From NCBI GenBank assembly GCA_902806565.1, contig CADCXA010000025.1:2046001-2110000 (forward strand): 64,000 nt of DNA. Reading direction: 5' to 3'. The notes beneath the pieces were generated by a model. That model worked only from the letters and a program-made list of their open reading frames with translations, was not told the DNA's origin and did not search any database. The first letter of the stretch is position 1. Each line of letters starts with the position of its first letter. This stretch comes from Hypoxylon rubiginosum. Its lineage: Eukaryota; Ascomycota; Sordariomycetes; Xylariales; Hypoxylaceae. Shown piece after piece: positions 34,937 to 45,444 of this stretch. Both the position numbers and the translations under genes were made by a program.

Positions 34937-35827
34937 CGACAATGACAATGGCAGTGTCAATGACAATGACAACGACAATGGCGTCTGGTACATAATATTG
35001 AAGAGACGAGGGCCTGTCTACTGATATTTTCTTCTGTCATATAGGGGATATGTGTTGCACGGCGTCTCTGGATATAGACAAGGGGGAAATAGACAGGACA
35101 GGGAGACTCGTTCCAGATGCGAGCAGGCGAGCTGGGGACACTTACGTACATAAGATACCCTTCATCTATGCTGACTAACAAGATGACGAGTAACAATGAG
35201 AAACGCTGATTTGTGTAATCAGGGGGCTGGTGTTCCAATATGATGGATTATGCAGGATAGTATTTGATGCATCATCTCGATCACCACGCTATTGGGTATG
35301 TTAACCAACAAGACTTATGGGCGGTTCAATTTATGTGAGGACATTTGGGGGTGAGAGAACGGTGAGAGAGCACTGGTGGACGCGTAATTCGTGAATATCA
35401 TAACATGTAGGGTTTGTTCTCATTGGGTATCAGGCAAATGGCAACCTTGGAACCGAGGGTGATAACGAGTGACACGACGTTCCTTTTAACAAGGAACGAA
35501 CTAGATTCACACCTAGGTATGCAACTTACGAATATTAGGGACTTTTAAAAAATAAAGATAAAAATAAAAAGTTGGAGAGTTGGAGATCACCGAAGAGAGC
35601 CGATCTCGGCAACGCGGGGTGCATTTTTCGGAGCTCTAGCAAACCAACGAGGGGCAGCTCTGCCGGTCGACATTTTCTTTTTCCACTAATTACAGCTAGG
35701 GAGCATGAATAGGAATCGGACTTTCAGTACTCTTTGCCCCCATTGATATATATTTACCAATTCAGCTTGTCCAGTTCTCCTTAATTCGACGTTCCCAATT
35801 GACTACCTACCTAGCACATATCCAAAA
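34937..35827. other. intergenic between PHD gene and LEU2
   Basis: 3' flank of the PHD gene and promoter of LEU2. No gene and no clear Leu3-type CCGG-N2-CCGG site seen. Confidence 0.5.
34938..34981. repeat. imperfect GACAAT repeat
   Basis: Imperfect hexamer repeat of GACAAT/GACAAC units directly after the stop codon of the PHD gene, so probably transcribed in its 3' UTR. Confidence 0.8.
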
Positions 35828-37277
35828 ATGGCCACACATAATATCGTAGTCTTCGGTGGTGACCACTGCGGTCCCGAGGTCGTGGCCGAAGCTGTCAAGG
35901 TAAGCTTCTACCTTCTATAGAAGGCAAACCATAGCCGAACAAGACGCCTCATGGCAATGGCATTGGATACGGGGCGTGTGCTAACGTATACTATGTGTGC
36001 CTCTAGGTCATCAAGGCAATCGAATCCAACAGCCCCTCGACCGGCAAGTTCAACTTACAAGAGCACCTCCTAGGCGGCGTACGTTTTTCCCCCTCCCTTC
36101 CTCCCTACGAATTGGAGTGCGCAGGCCGGACCTCCTCTACTCTACCTCCAGGACCTTGCCAGAGGGTGTATGAGCCCCAGCTGACAGACGATCCGGCCGA
36201 ATATAGTGCTCGATCAACGCGCACGGCACACCCCTAACAGACTCAGCGCTCTCGGCAGCCAAGGCAGCGGACGCCGTCCTGCTAGGCGCCATCGGCGGGC
36301 CGGAATGGGGCACGGGCGCGGTGCGTCCCGAGCAGGGGATCCTGCGGCTGCGCAAGGAGATGCAGACGTACGGGAACCTGCGCCCGTGCTTCTTCCCGTC
36401 GGACTCGCTCGTCGAGTTCTCGCCCCTCAAGGCCTCGGTCTGCCGCGGCACCAACTTTACGGTGGTCCGCGAGCTCACGGGCGGCATCTACTTCGGCGAG
36501 CGCAAGGAGGCCGACCTCGACGCCGGCGACGAGGTGGCCTGGGACACCGAGCTGTACTCGCGCGCCGAGATCCAGCGTATCACGCGATTGGCCGCGCACC
36601 TCGCGCTCGCGAGCGACCCGCCCGCGCCCGTGTGGAGCCTGGACAAGGCCAACGTGCTGGCGACGAGCCGGCTCTGGCGCCGGGTCGTGACGGAGACCAT
36701 GGCGGCCGAGTTCCCGCAGCTGCAGCTGCAGCACCAGCTTATTGACAGCGCCGCCATGATCATGGTCAAGAACCCGCGCGGCCTGAACGGCGTCGTCGTC
36801 ACCAGCAACCTCTTCGGCGACATCATCAGCGACGAGGCCAGCGTCATCCCCGGCAGCATCGGCCTGAGCCCTAGCGCCAGTCTTAGTGGTATCCCCGACG
36901 GCAAGTCGAGGTGCAACGGCATCTATGAGCCCATCCACGGTTAGTTTCCAATCCCTCTAGTTCCTATTCCTCGATGGTTCCTTCGCATGCATGTGTCCGT
37001 GCAAGAGGATGAGTTAGATACTAACTCGACTGGCTTTCTAGGTTCGGCACCCGACATCTCAGGCAAGGGCATCGTCAACCCCATCGGCACCATCCTATCC
37101 GTGGCCATGATGTTCCGTTACTCGTTCGCGCTGCCGAAGGAGGCTGATGCTATCGAAGCAGCAGTCAAGAACGTCCTCGACGGCGGAGTCAGGACAAAGG
37201 ATATGGGCGGTTCCGCCGGCACCAAGGAGATCGGCGAGGCCGTCGTAGCGGAATTAACCAAGATCCTTAAGAACTGA
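35828..37277 (+). CDS. LEU2: 3-isopropylmalate dehydrogenase
   Basis: Third step of leucine biosynthesis: NAD-dependent oxidative decarboxylation of 3-isopropylmalate. Exons 35828..35899, 36007..36078, 36207..36939 and 37042..37277 encode 370 aa, the normal length. Diagnostic blocks are [14 protein letters not shown] at the N-terminus, [34 protein letters not shown] (substrate arginines), [25 protein letters not shown], the Mg-binding [19 protein letters not shown], and [18 protein letters not shown] for NAD. Introns are 107, 128 and 102 nt, all GT-AG; the third splits the glycine of EPIHG. The third exon is very GC-rich compared with the first two. No mitochondrial presequence is seen, as expected for a cytosolic enzyme. 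No secondary-metabolite genes lie nearby, so this looks like the housekeeping copy. Confidence 0.96.
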
Positions 37278-37797
37278 AGAACGGTTCTCTCTACTACCCA
37301 TCTTCGCAATATGAAAGGATCTAGAGGGGAATTTCGGTACTCAGGAAAGGTACATGTCGGTTGCCGGTTTATAAAATCCTGTAGGGGACAAAAGTAAGGT
37401 CCACGCGAGTCCGCTGTAATGCGATCGATTCGAATGAATAAATAAATAAAGAAATTCAAATTGAATTGCTAGACTTCATCAGATGGTGAACGGATTTCTC
37501 CCAATCGTAGTTAAACAGCAGTTCAAGCCCTTAAGGTCTCGCTGTCGTATCATCAGTGCCTGTCCCTGGGTATAACCAACTCCGGTCGTCTAGAATGCTT
37601 CCTATATTCCCCATACCTACCTCTATCGAGTGTCTCTGCAAAGAAATGCTAGCGAAACACCCGACCTACGAGCGCAAATTTTAGTTATTCTCTTTCTCGG
37701 ACTGTCTCTTTTTCTTCTTCTTCGCTTGTCTACCAACCACATATGTACCCCGAATCACTTTCTTTCTGTCTTTATTTCTCTCCTTCCGGCTTTGCTT
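37278..37797. other. short intergenic, convergent 3' ends
   Basis: LEU2 and MED10 converge here. Pyrimidine-rich on the plus strand just before MED10 (minus-strand 3' UTR). No gene seen. Confidence 0.5.
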
Positions 37798-38460
37798 TCA
37801 TCTCCTCGACCCCGAACCCGGATTCGCAGTAGTAGCCGCGACGGCCCCGGCGACGTCGTCGCGCAGCTCCGGCAGCGCCTTGTCCATCTCGGCGGCGAGC
37901 ACGTCGCGGAAGGCGGCGAAGGCCGACTGCTTGCCGCGCATGAGCTGGTTGCTGCGCCGCAGCAGCTCGACGAACTCGCGCGTGTAGATGTCCGGGTTCC
38001 GCCCGTTGTCCACGTACTGCACCAATTCCGGCGGTACCTGCGGCAGTACTGCTGTCGACGACGATGGGGAGGTTCCGAGGCTGTGGATCGCTTTTAGGTG
38101 GTCCGAGAGCGTGCGCAGCTCGTGCGCGATCACGTCCCGCGACGGCCGCGAGTTGGCGCTGCTGTTATTGTTGATGATGCTGCTGCTGCTGCCGCCCGGT
38201 GTCGCGCTTCCGGTCGCCGTCGCGTCGTAGTTGGTTACCTGCACCATGATGTTGGTCAGGGTCTGGATGACATCTTTGAGCTGCTCTAGAGTATGGAGAT
38301 GTAACCCGTCAGTACCAGTCCTCGTATGAATGCAGTGCAGACATTCTGTGGCGCAGCAGGAATACAGCGCGGGTATGGTGCGTGGAGGGTCCCTAGCCTG
38401 AGGGGAGAAGCGAGACTTACGCTCAAGAGCATCGTGGTCTACGCGCGTCATCGGAGCCAT
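37798..38460 (-). CDS. MED10: Mediator complex subunit 10
   Basis: Med10 is a middle-module subunit of Mediator, which links transcription factors to RNA polymerase II. Minus-strand exons 38460..38421 and 38285..37798 give 175 aa. The 135-nt intron has donor GTAAGT and acceptor CTCTAG. Splicing yields DALEQQLKDVIQTLTNIMVQVTNYD, the family's leading helix, followed later by LVQYVDNGRNPDIYTREFVELLRRSNQLMRGK, which is the best conserved part. A Ser/Asn-rich insert (SSSSIINNNSSANS) and a TAVLP stretch separate the helices, so the protein is a little longer than yeast Nut2. Start choice is fixed by the short first exon MAPMTRVDHDALE. Confidence 0.93.
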   Translation of the reverse strand: MAPMTRVDHDALERKSRFSPQARDPPRTIPALYSCCATECLHCIHTRTGTDGLHLHTLEQLKDVIQTLTNIMVQVTNYDATATGSATPGGSSSSIINNNSSANSRPSRDVIAHELRTLSDHLKAIHSLGTSPSSSTAVLPQVPPELVQYVDNGRNPDIYTREFVELLRRSNQLMRGKQSAFAAFRDVLAAEMDKALPELRDDVAGAVAATTANPGSGSRR

Positions 38461-39284
38461 GGTGCATATGCGTTGTCGTACAGAATACTATCGTAGTAGT
38501 GGGTATAAATCTCTAGAAGATCACGATCGAAACTCTTTGATGGGAGAGGGAGGCTTTACAGCCCAAGGAAAGCCAGCGGCAAGCAATTGTGATGGGCGTA
38601 ATCCTGATTGTTGCTTGTAGGTTGTAAGATCTAAGGTTACAAAGTTAGGTACTTTAGGTACGGATACCTACCTGAATTAAAAGAGCAGGGGACCAACTAC
38701 ATATGTAGAGTGGTCTGTGCCGCACATCTGCCCCTTGCAAGTAGAATTTCTAGCCAATTAAACAACCTAGATCTCTACCCCGGATTTTCTAATTAGGCTC
38801 TCACGCCTATTCGTATGTACATAAGTACATACCTTGTACCTACATCTTCTTCAACTTTCTCAAGAGTCAACTATGCTGCTATAAAGTTCAAATCAGCGCT
38901 TGTAATGGCATCTATCTAGCTTCAATTTTTCTATATTTTGATCATCGTCCTCTATACCTATCTACTGCGATACAGGCGTGCTTTGGCTTCCCCTGCGCAG
39001 GTTCTCATAGGGTGAGCCACAATGGCCCATACCTAAATGAGAGAAGATGCTTCTGGCACTAATACTAGTAGATAGTTCCTTATCGTACAATGTATCCCGC
39101 CTGACAGTAACTTGTCTACAAAAACTGACGAGTGTAGTTGCTGCTCTTTTGGCACTTTGTCCTCGTAGCCCAGCAAGTTGGCCAGACCATAAAAATGATG
39201 TCCTCATCATGGGTCTCCCAAATATCACCTGTACAGTGGGGTTTTTGACAGGGTCGTTTACTAGTGCTGTCGTTGGTTTAGGTT

Positions 39285-40650
39285 TTAGATTAGGCCAATG
39301 CGTTCGCGGCTTTGCTGGTATCGACTCCTTAAGGGATGGGAGGTATAGCGGTCTGGTGATACTAATATACCATCAGACACTAGGTCGGATAGGTTTTGCA
39401 AGCTGGCCGCGGGGTATCCCTCTCGTTGGATGGTATTATCCTCGATTAGCCTCATGAGCTGCTCTGCCACGTGAGGAGATTACGATGCCACCTTCTGTTC
39501 TACCGGGTTAATACACGCCGGGTTATGGCAGAGATGGGGTATCCCTCCTGATACATGGCACTGTCTTCGAATCGCCTGATTAACTGCTCTGCCAAATAAT
39601 AACCCTGTAATGCCACTTTTTGGTCTGCTGGAGATAAACCTGAATTATCCACTACCTTTTGGCCGGGTATGCCCCAGAGCTCTGAAAACTGGGTATCTCT
39701 TGCCGTCAGCAGCAGGTATTTTGCTTCCCCTTTGGCTACGATGCCGAGCTGATACAGCAATACGGCGTCGTATCCTCTGGCCGGCACAGTCATGACCTGG
39801 AGGATACTTCTGGTATGCCAGGTTCGTTTGCTCCCTATTGCTTTGGCGGAGCTTATTCCCGGTGATCCAGCGGCCTAAGGAGAGGAGAGGATGGCGTTCT
39901 CGGTGCTGTTATATTTGCTGTATGATCGGCTGGTGTACTGTTAAAATGGCCGTTCCCAAACGTGTGTCTGTTCAAGCTGCACATTGCCCACCAAAGGGTC
40001 TCCTGTAACGCCTCGGGAGACGTACCCCCATAGGGTTGAGTAGACAACATGCGAATGCATCATGTTCGACACACTAGAAGTCGCCAAGAGTCCGCCCTGT
40101 ATTGCTGTAGGCCTGTTCACCAGTTCTGTGACGGGATCATCTAGGCGGAACGGGGATAAGAGAGAGCCCAATGACGGGAGGTCTTTGGCAGCCAACGACA
40201 GACGTCCCAGTCCCAAGCGGCAGCAAGTCGTGGCTCAAACCATCAATACCGCCAAGGAGAAACCAAGTAGTTGGAAACGTCAGTCAGAAATTTGAATTGT
40301 TTCAAATTCGTGCCTTGTCTGGATGACGTCTTGGGAATATCTCTTTCTCTGCTAGCTCTACGCTTTCCGCGTTTCCACAGCTTGGGCCGAAGTGTAGACC
40401 CTCTTGCATTTGCCACATTTGTATTTCGGCTCAACACTAGCATGGTATGGATCAAGTGGTGTGTGTTACGAGCTGCCTGGCCCGGAGGGGCGTTGTTGCA
40501 ACCCTAGGCAATAACGTTGTTCTGAATGTTGTACTAAATGCGTATGGTGTGCTTCCAAGCGATGGCATTGGTGTTATAGGTTCCCAGCCGAACCATGTTG
40601 TTGGGTACCGAGTGAGACGAAGGAGGGTTGAAGGTGGTGATGGCAATGAT
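39285..40650 (-). pseudogene. degraded repeat-like coding remnant, family unknown
   Basis: On the minus strand several short frames look like fragments of an old protein rather than chance translation. One piece (nt 39793-39500) reads YDAVLLYQLGIVAKGEAK and then ADQKVALQGYYLAEQL; a second (near 39500-39410) repeats the same theme with stops, VEQKVAS..VAEQLMRLIED. Further upstream, at about 40366-40425, a fragment KYKCGKCKRVYTSAQAVE has a CxxC of zinc-finger style and soon ends in a stop. Frames shift repeatedly and no start or domain is intact. A transposon-borne or duplicated gene that has decayed is the likeliest source; I do not recognise the family. Confidence 0.4.
39412..39632. repeat. 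diverged tandem duplication, ~96-bp units
   Basis: Two units, 39412-39507 and 39537-39632, both begin GGGTATCCCTC, share CTGCTCTGCCA and GATGCCAC/TAATGCCAC blocks in the same order, and encode related peptides on the minus strand (AEQLMRLIED and AEQLIRRFED, each followed by EGYP). Overall identity is roughly 60 per cent by eye. Confidence 0.6.
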
Positions 40651-42865
40651 TTCTAGTTGGGTGTGAGCTCATATAGGTAGCGAATCCTAGCGTAGGATCA
40701 AGCTACATACGTCCTTGCCTTGTAGTAGACTGTTGTGATTTGTCTCTAGGCCGTCCAGAGTATAAGGAATAGTTGTCAGCCGACTGATGCGTCGTGATGT
40801 ACTAAAGCTCTGACTAGTAGGATAAGAGTTGGAAGAGCGGGTTGAGAAGAAGTCACAAAGCATTGATGTTGGATGATAGAAAGTCATTAAATATAGACAC
40901 CAGGTTATGAAGAGGGTTTCAAAGAGAGTAAGAGAGTAGAGGGTGTGATACTGTGCCATCCTATTGTAAGGCACTGTAAGAAACCAAGAGCCCAACTTGA
41001 CAACGTTTGCACTTTTTGGTGGTGTGGCGGTCTAGCACTGGCATTCTAGACTGTTGCAAGATGATGGGAAAAGAAGATGGAAATTAGGTGAGGGGAGAGG
41101 GGAAGACCAAGAGAATAAGTTCATAGACCATTGGGATAATAACTTGAATTCAATTCTTCGGGGTTCCTTCTAGAGGAGCAACCGATCGGGTAATAATTGA
41201 GGGGATTAGACCTTCGCATGTACGTAACTGCATAACCTAATCACATACACTCGCAATGTCCGTATTTCATTGGCAGGTTATCATATATACACTGCACCTT
41301 CTCCGTAGCACTTAAAATATAGGGGGTAGGTTACCTAGGTAGGTAGTCTTCTAGCTGTCTACCTCTAAGTATTGTTGACTTTACCAGTAAATATCGAGCT
41401 CCGTCGAGAGTGGTTAACACCTAGAAAAATAATGAAGACACGCTACGGGCATCATTTTAGACTTTGACTTAAATACTGGGCATCTGTTTACCTTATGTGG
41501 ATTAGTCAAAGGGTTGCATGCCCGGCAGCTACTATATGGGAAACCTGCAGGCACAGGCAATTGCTATCTCTCTAATGAGGAGAGTAGTCCATTGGGAAAA
41601 CAGCCACTCTAAGCGTGATCAGCTCATACCAAGCAGGCAGGAGGTAGGTAGGCTGCAGCAAGCAGAAACACCAGGTAAACTTTGAGTTATTATGCCTAAT
41701 GGATGGCAACATGCTGCAAGTGATAACTAATTCAAACATATTTTCATCTTCGTTGCCTTCTCAGTCATGCCCACCCAATTCATTCATTTGATTAACAAAG
41801 GGCTCTCTATTAGAGTCTTTGTCGAATTACCAAAGTACAACTCAATACCTTCAGATCCCTTACTCGTTTACCAATACAATAACGGTTTCATGGTTTAAAC
41901 AGCAGCTCCAGGTATCTATTTACAGGGTTGATAATTGGAACTCTTCTTCTAAGCCTACTTACATACACCTACTACCGCATAGTCTATGAGTAAGTTCAGG
42001 GGTAGAAGAACAAGATATGGCGCTCAGGTTAAGGCAATAAAAGTGCAAATATTGAATTTTATAGCTGGAATTGGAACTCGCCCCAAGTCTATACCGTAAC
42101 TTTAACTGTCTTATATATCTAATCCCTAACATAAGAGTGCTTAACGTATTTGGCTCTTAAAGCCGACTCAGTGAGCAAAAGATAATTGGCACTGTGAGTC
42201 TGTAAGCGATCCCCCCTAGCAGAGAAGCCGGAACCAATCAAGATGAGCGAAAATCCCAATTAGGCTAACTGACGTCATTGTTCTAGTTTCGTTTCACCGT
42301 GTACGAAGTACATAGGCAGGTTAACCTTAGTCATTTTATCTTGGTTCAAGTGAATGCCATCACACAAGAATTAACAACCGTTACACTATTTTTTAGGCAA
42401 GTCAAATATCTAGGAATTTTTGGGATATTATAAATGCACTCATGTATAACGCAGGGTGATAGATGTTATCGGTTTGTTGCTTGAAGCATATTTACAGATG
42501 AATTACCTACAAGCAACGACTAGAATTTGCGACTATAGCCACAGGACCGATGCCTTATACACACTTGTTAGATACAAATATATAATATCTTTTCTAGCAA
42601 TTTCTTCGCGACTCTACCTAAGTGACTTTCATATTTTAGACAAGTAGGCATTTCCTTGGCCATGCCGGGACTCCCGACGAAACCAAGAACTTGATGCTCC
42701 TCAGCCACGCAAGCTCTGATAGACGAAAACGAAAGTAATTGTTGGATAAATTTATATTTTTAATCTAACGTATTACAATCTAAGAATACCTTGTCTAATA
42801 CTCTTCTATCTTATAATTACCGTATGCATTCTAACCCAGGTAAGTAGCACAAGTTCCAAACCGCA

Positions 42866-44604
42866 TCACCCCCGATCCCTCCCCTGCCCGCGCCCGCCTA
42901 GTAATTTCTTTAGCTCGGCCTGCAAGCTGGACCTCTTCCGCATGCTCCTCAGATCCACCACATCCCCGCCGTCCGTCACAGCCTGTCTAGTACCTCCGAC
43001 CGGTCCACCACCACCACTACCACCGTCGGGCGTCGGCGTGTGGTCCCTATCGAGGATAGTCCGGACCTGCCGCCCGCCGCCCAGCGCCCCGTCTCCCTCG
43101 CGGCCGGGTACCGCGATGCTGGGCCGCGTCGCCCTGGCAGGCTTGTACAGGTTGATGAACTCGCGGGACTGCGCCGGCGGCGTCCGGCGGATGTACCGCT
43201 GGAAGTGCGCGACGACCTGCTCGGCGAGCGGGGACGAGGGCCGGCGCAGGCGCGCGTTCCACGATGCGTCTCTGCTGTCTGCTGCTGCTGCTGCCCTCTC
43301 CTCGTGTCTTCCGCTGAGGGGAGACGGGTGGTGGGGCGCGTACGGCGACCGGGTGCGGGGCGACAGGGTATCGGGCAGGCTCGGGGGTGGTGGGATTGGT
43401 TCTCTTCTTGCGGCCTTGAGACTGCTTGACGATGACGCGGTGACGCGCGAGGATGGGCGTTTTAGTGGCTCGTCCAGAACGAAGGAAGGTCCTTTTAGGG
43501 CTCTGATTGTCGAATCGGCCATATTGCCGGGTTCTGGGTTACCAGGCACATGAAGATACTTGGTCGTGTGTGGAAGAGCTGGACGGCGCTCAACTTGCGG
43601 CGGGATTGTTGGGCAGACGGTCTTGAGTTTAGATTGAAGCTCGCTGTTCGGAGATGGGCCTGAATGAGGAGGGAAGTGTTCGTCGAGGACGGATCGAGGT
43701 TGAACTTCGGTCTGTTGGCTATATTTTCGTTGACTCGGGAGCCATTGCATCCACTTAGGTATCGGCTTAGTAGGACTGGGCTTGAAAGCAGGCTCGCCAA
43801 TAGGGTCTAGAATTGATACGTATATGGTAGAGTCTAGAGGCACGACACAATCTCTGCCTTCGTCGTCTGAACTGCTCAGCGCGCCGTCACCCGCCAGGCG
43901 AGAAGCATGTGATGTGTGCGCCCGGACTTGAGATAGCCATTGGGGACGGACAGGGGGTATTGGATTCTGTACATGTGAGCCGTTATCGCGCTATTTGTGT
44001 GTCGACGAACTCTTACCTGGATACCTGTAGACATTTTTCTAGCTGGCACCCTCCTGATTTCTCCCACGGCTTGCCTGCTGACATGCCCATTCCCCCTTTC
44101 CCATCTCTGCCGAGCCATACCTCCATCTATCCTGTCCACTCTACGAAGTACGTTTTGCACGACGGTCTGCTGATTGACCGTGTCGATCTCGCACGCAACC
44201 TTGCAATTGGCACATGTGGGCACCTCTGTGATCTCTCTGCTGGGTCCGAGTCCTAGCCCGACAACACCCTCATCCCGATATTTTCTAGTACTAGTCGCGG
44301 TTCTGTCATCTTCGACGAATAGTTCTGCAAGCTTCGGCCCCGTAACGACCAGCTTGCTACCGCAGAGCAGGCAGCCGTAGCACGCGCGGTGCCAGAAGCA
44401 CCAACCCAGGCTCACGCACTCCTCGCCGCGGAAGACGACCTCGCCGCACACCTAGCAGATGGCCAAGTCGATGAGGCTGTGGTAGCAGGAGTCGCATGTT
44501 AGACGCGCCGAGCGGCCGAGGACGTGTGGAGGGCCACGCGATAGATGCCAGCAGAACATGCAAGTGAAGAGCTGTGGATGCTGAGATTTCGACGGCGGTG
44601 ACAT
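42866..44604 (-). pseudogene. LIM-domain protein gene with in-frame stop codon in the LIM domain
   Basis: Two exons, 44604..44017 and 43966..42866 (50-nt intron, donor GTAAGA, acceptor TACAG, phase 0), form a continuous 562-codon model except for a TAG at 44454-44452 (codon 51). The residues around it form a zinc-binding LIM domain: CMFCWHL, LTCDSCYHSL, then AIC-stop-VCGEVVF, ECVSLGWCFWHRACYGCLLCG. In such proteins the stop position is normally an aromatic or basic residue inside C-x2-C; a single TGG to TAG change would explain it. No splice signals that remove only the stop are visible. The second exon encodes a disordered Ser/Pro-rich tail with a basic end. Either a recent nonsense mutation, a base-call error, or readthrough; everything else is intact, so the gene died recently if at all. 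Confidence 0.7.
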
Positions 44605-45444
44605 CTCGACTACCTAGGTAGATATATAGAAACGGCCTAAGAGATAGATAATGTCAGTTTTAGCGACTGTTCGAGCTACTAGTCAGGCTCGACGGTAGTT
44701 CATCCTAGAAATGATGTTTCAACGAGCGATATGTAACCACTTCAAAGGCTCGATTAATAATTGTAATGATGAAATACTGTTGTGAATCTGACAGCATGAG
44801 TTGTATCATAGGTTGTAGGTATGCGGTTAAAAGGAGATTGGATCTAAAAATATGTAGGAATAAATGGTAAGGGTAGTCGCTTCTCGAGCTTCCAGGATAC
44901 GGCAGGATACACGGAACAAGTAAAGCTTAGTTAGCAATTAGGAAGGTATGAATTATCAATTAAACCACTGATTAATACACACTTCGCGTGGGGCCTCTCC
45001 CCCTATCTCTTCCTTTTTGCAATGATCACGAGCAGTCATATTCGTCATTAACCCTAGAACCTTATCGTCTTTCCGATCCATGCCAACGCCGCCTTAATAC
45101 AGATAGCCATCCGACCTATCGTCAGGCTCCCCGAATTTTCCTATCGTACAAAACCATTTGTAACCTCCTTATGCAATAGAAGTCAATCAGTGCGGGTGAG
45201 AAGCGTGTGAGTGAGGTTCTCCGAAGAGATTCAAAACTGGCATCGCAGTATGCACGCAACTGAGGACTCAAACGAAAACCGGTACGCCGTCATGCTTCTG
45301 CAGGCAATCTAGTGCACTGAGCGTACTTGAAAAAAAGGAAAAAAGAGATGCGCAACCAAGGGTTACAGCATTGCGCAAAGTTTCGTAATTCGTTCTCCAA
45401 TGCCAATATGTCAAGGTATCGACCAGCAACAACGGTGGTCCCGA
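44605..45444. other. intergenic, no gene seen
   Basis: Promoter side of the LIM gene with a TACCTAGGTA palindrome at 44611-44620, seven bases from its start codon, and the 3' flank of the next minus-strand gene. Confidence 0.5.

Larger units (their letters stand above)
38461..42865. other. 4.4-kb region without intact genes
   Basis: Promoter of MED10, then degraded coding-like debris at about 39300-40660 (separate entry), then AT-rich non-coding DNA from about 41000 to 42850. One TACCTAGGTA palindrome at 41332-41341. Confidence 0.5.

Noticed and set aside
35828..37277. LEU2 as a self-resistance or biosynthetic-cluster paralogue
   Set aside because: All active-site blocks are standard and no biosynthetic genes are adjacent; best read as the housekeeping gene.
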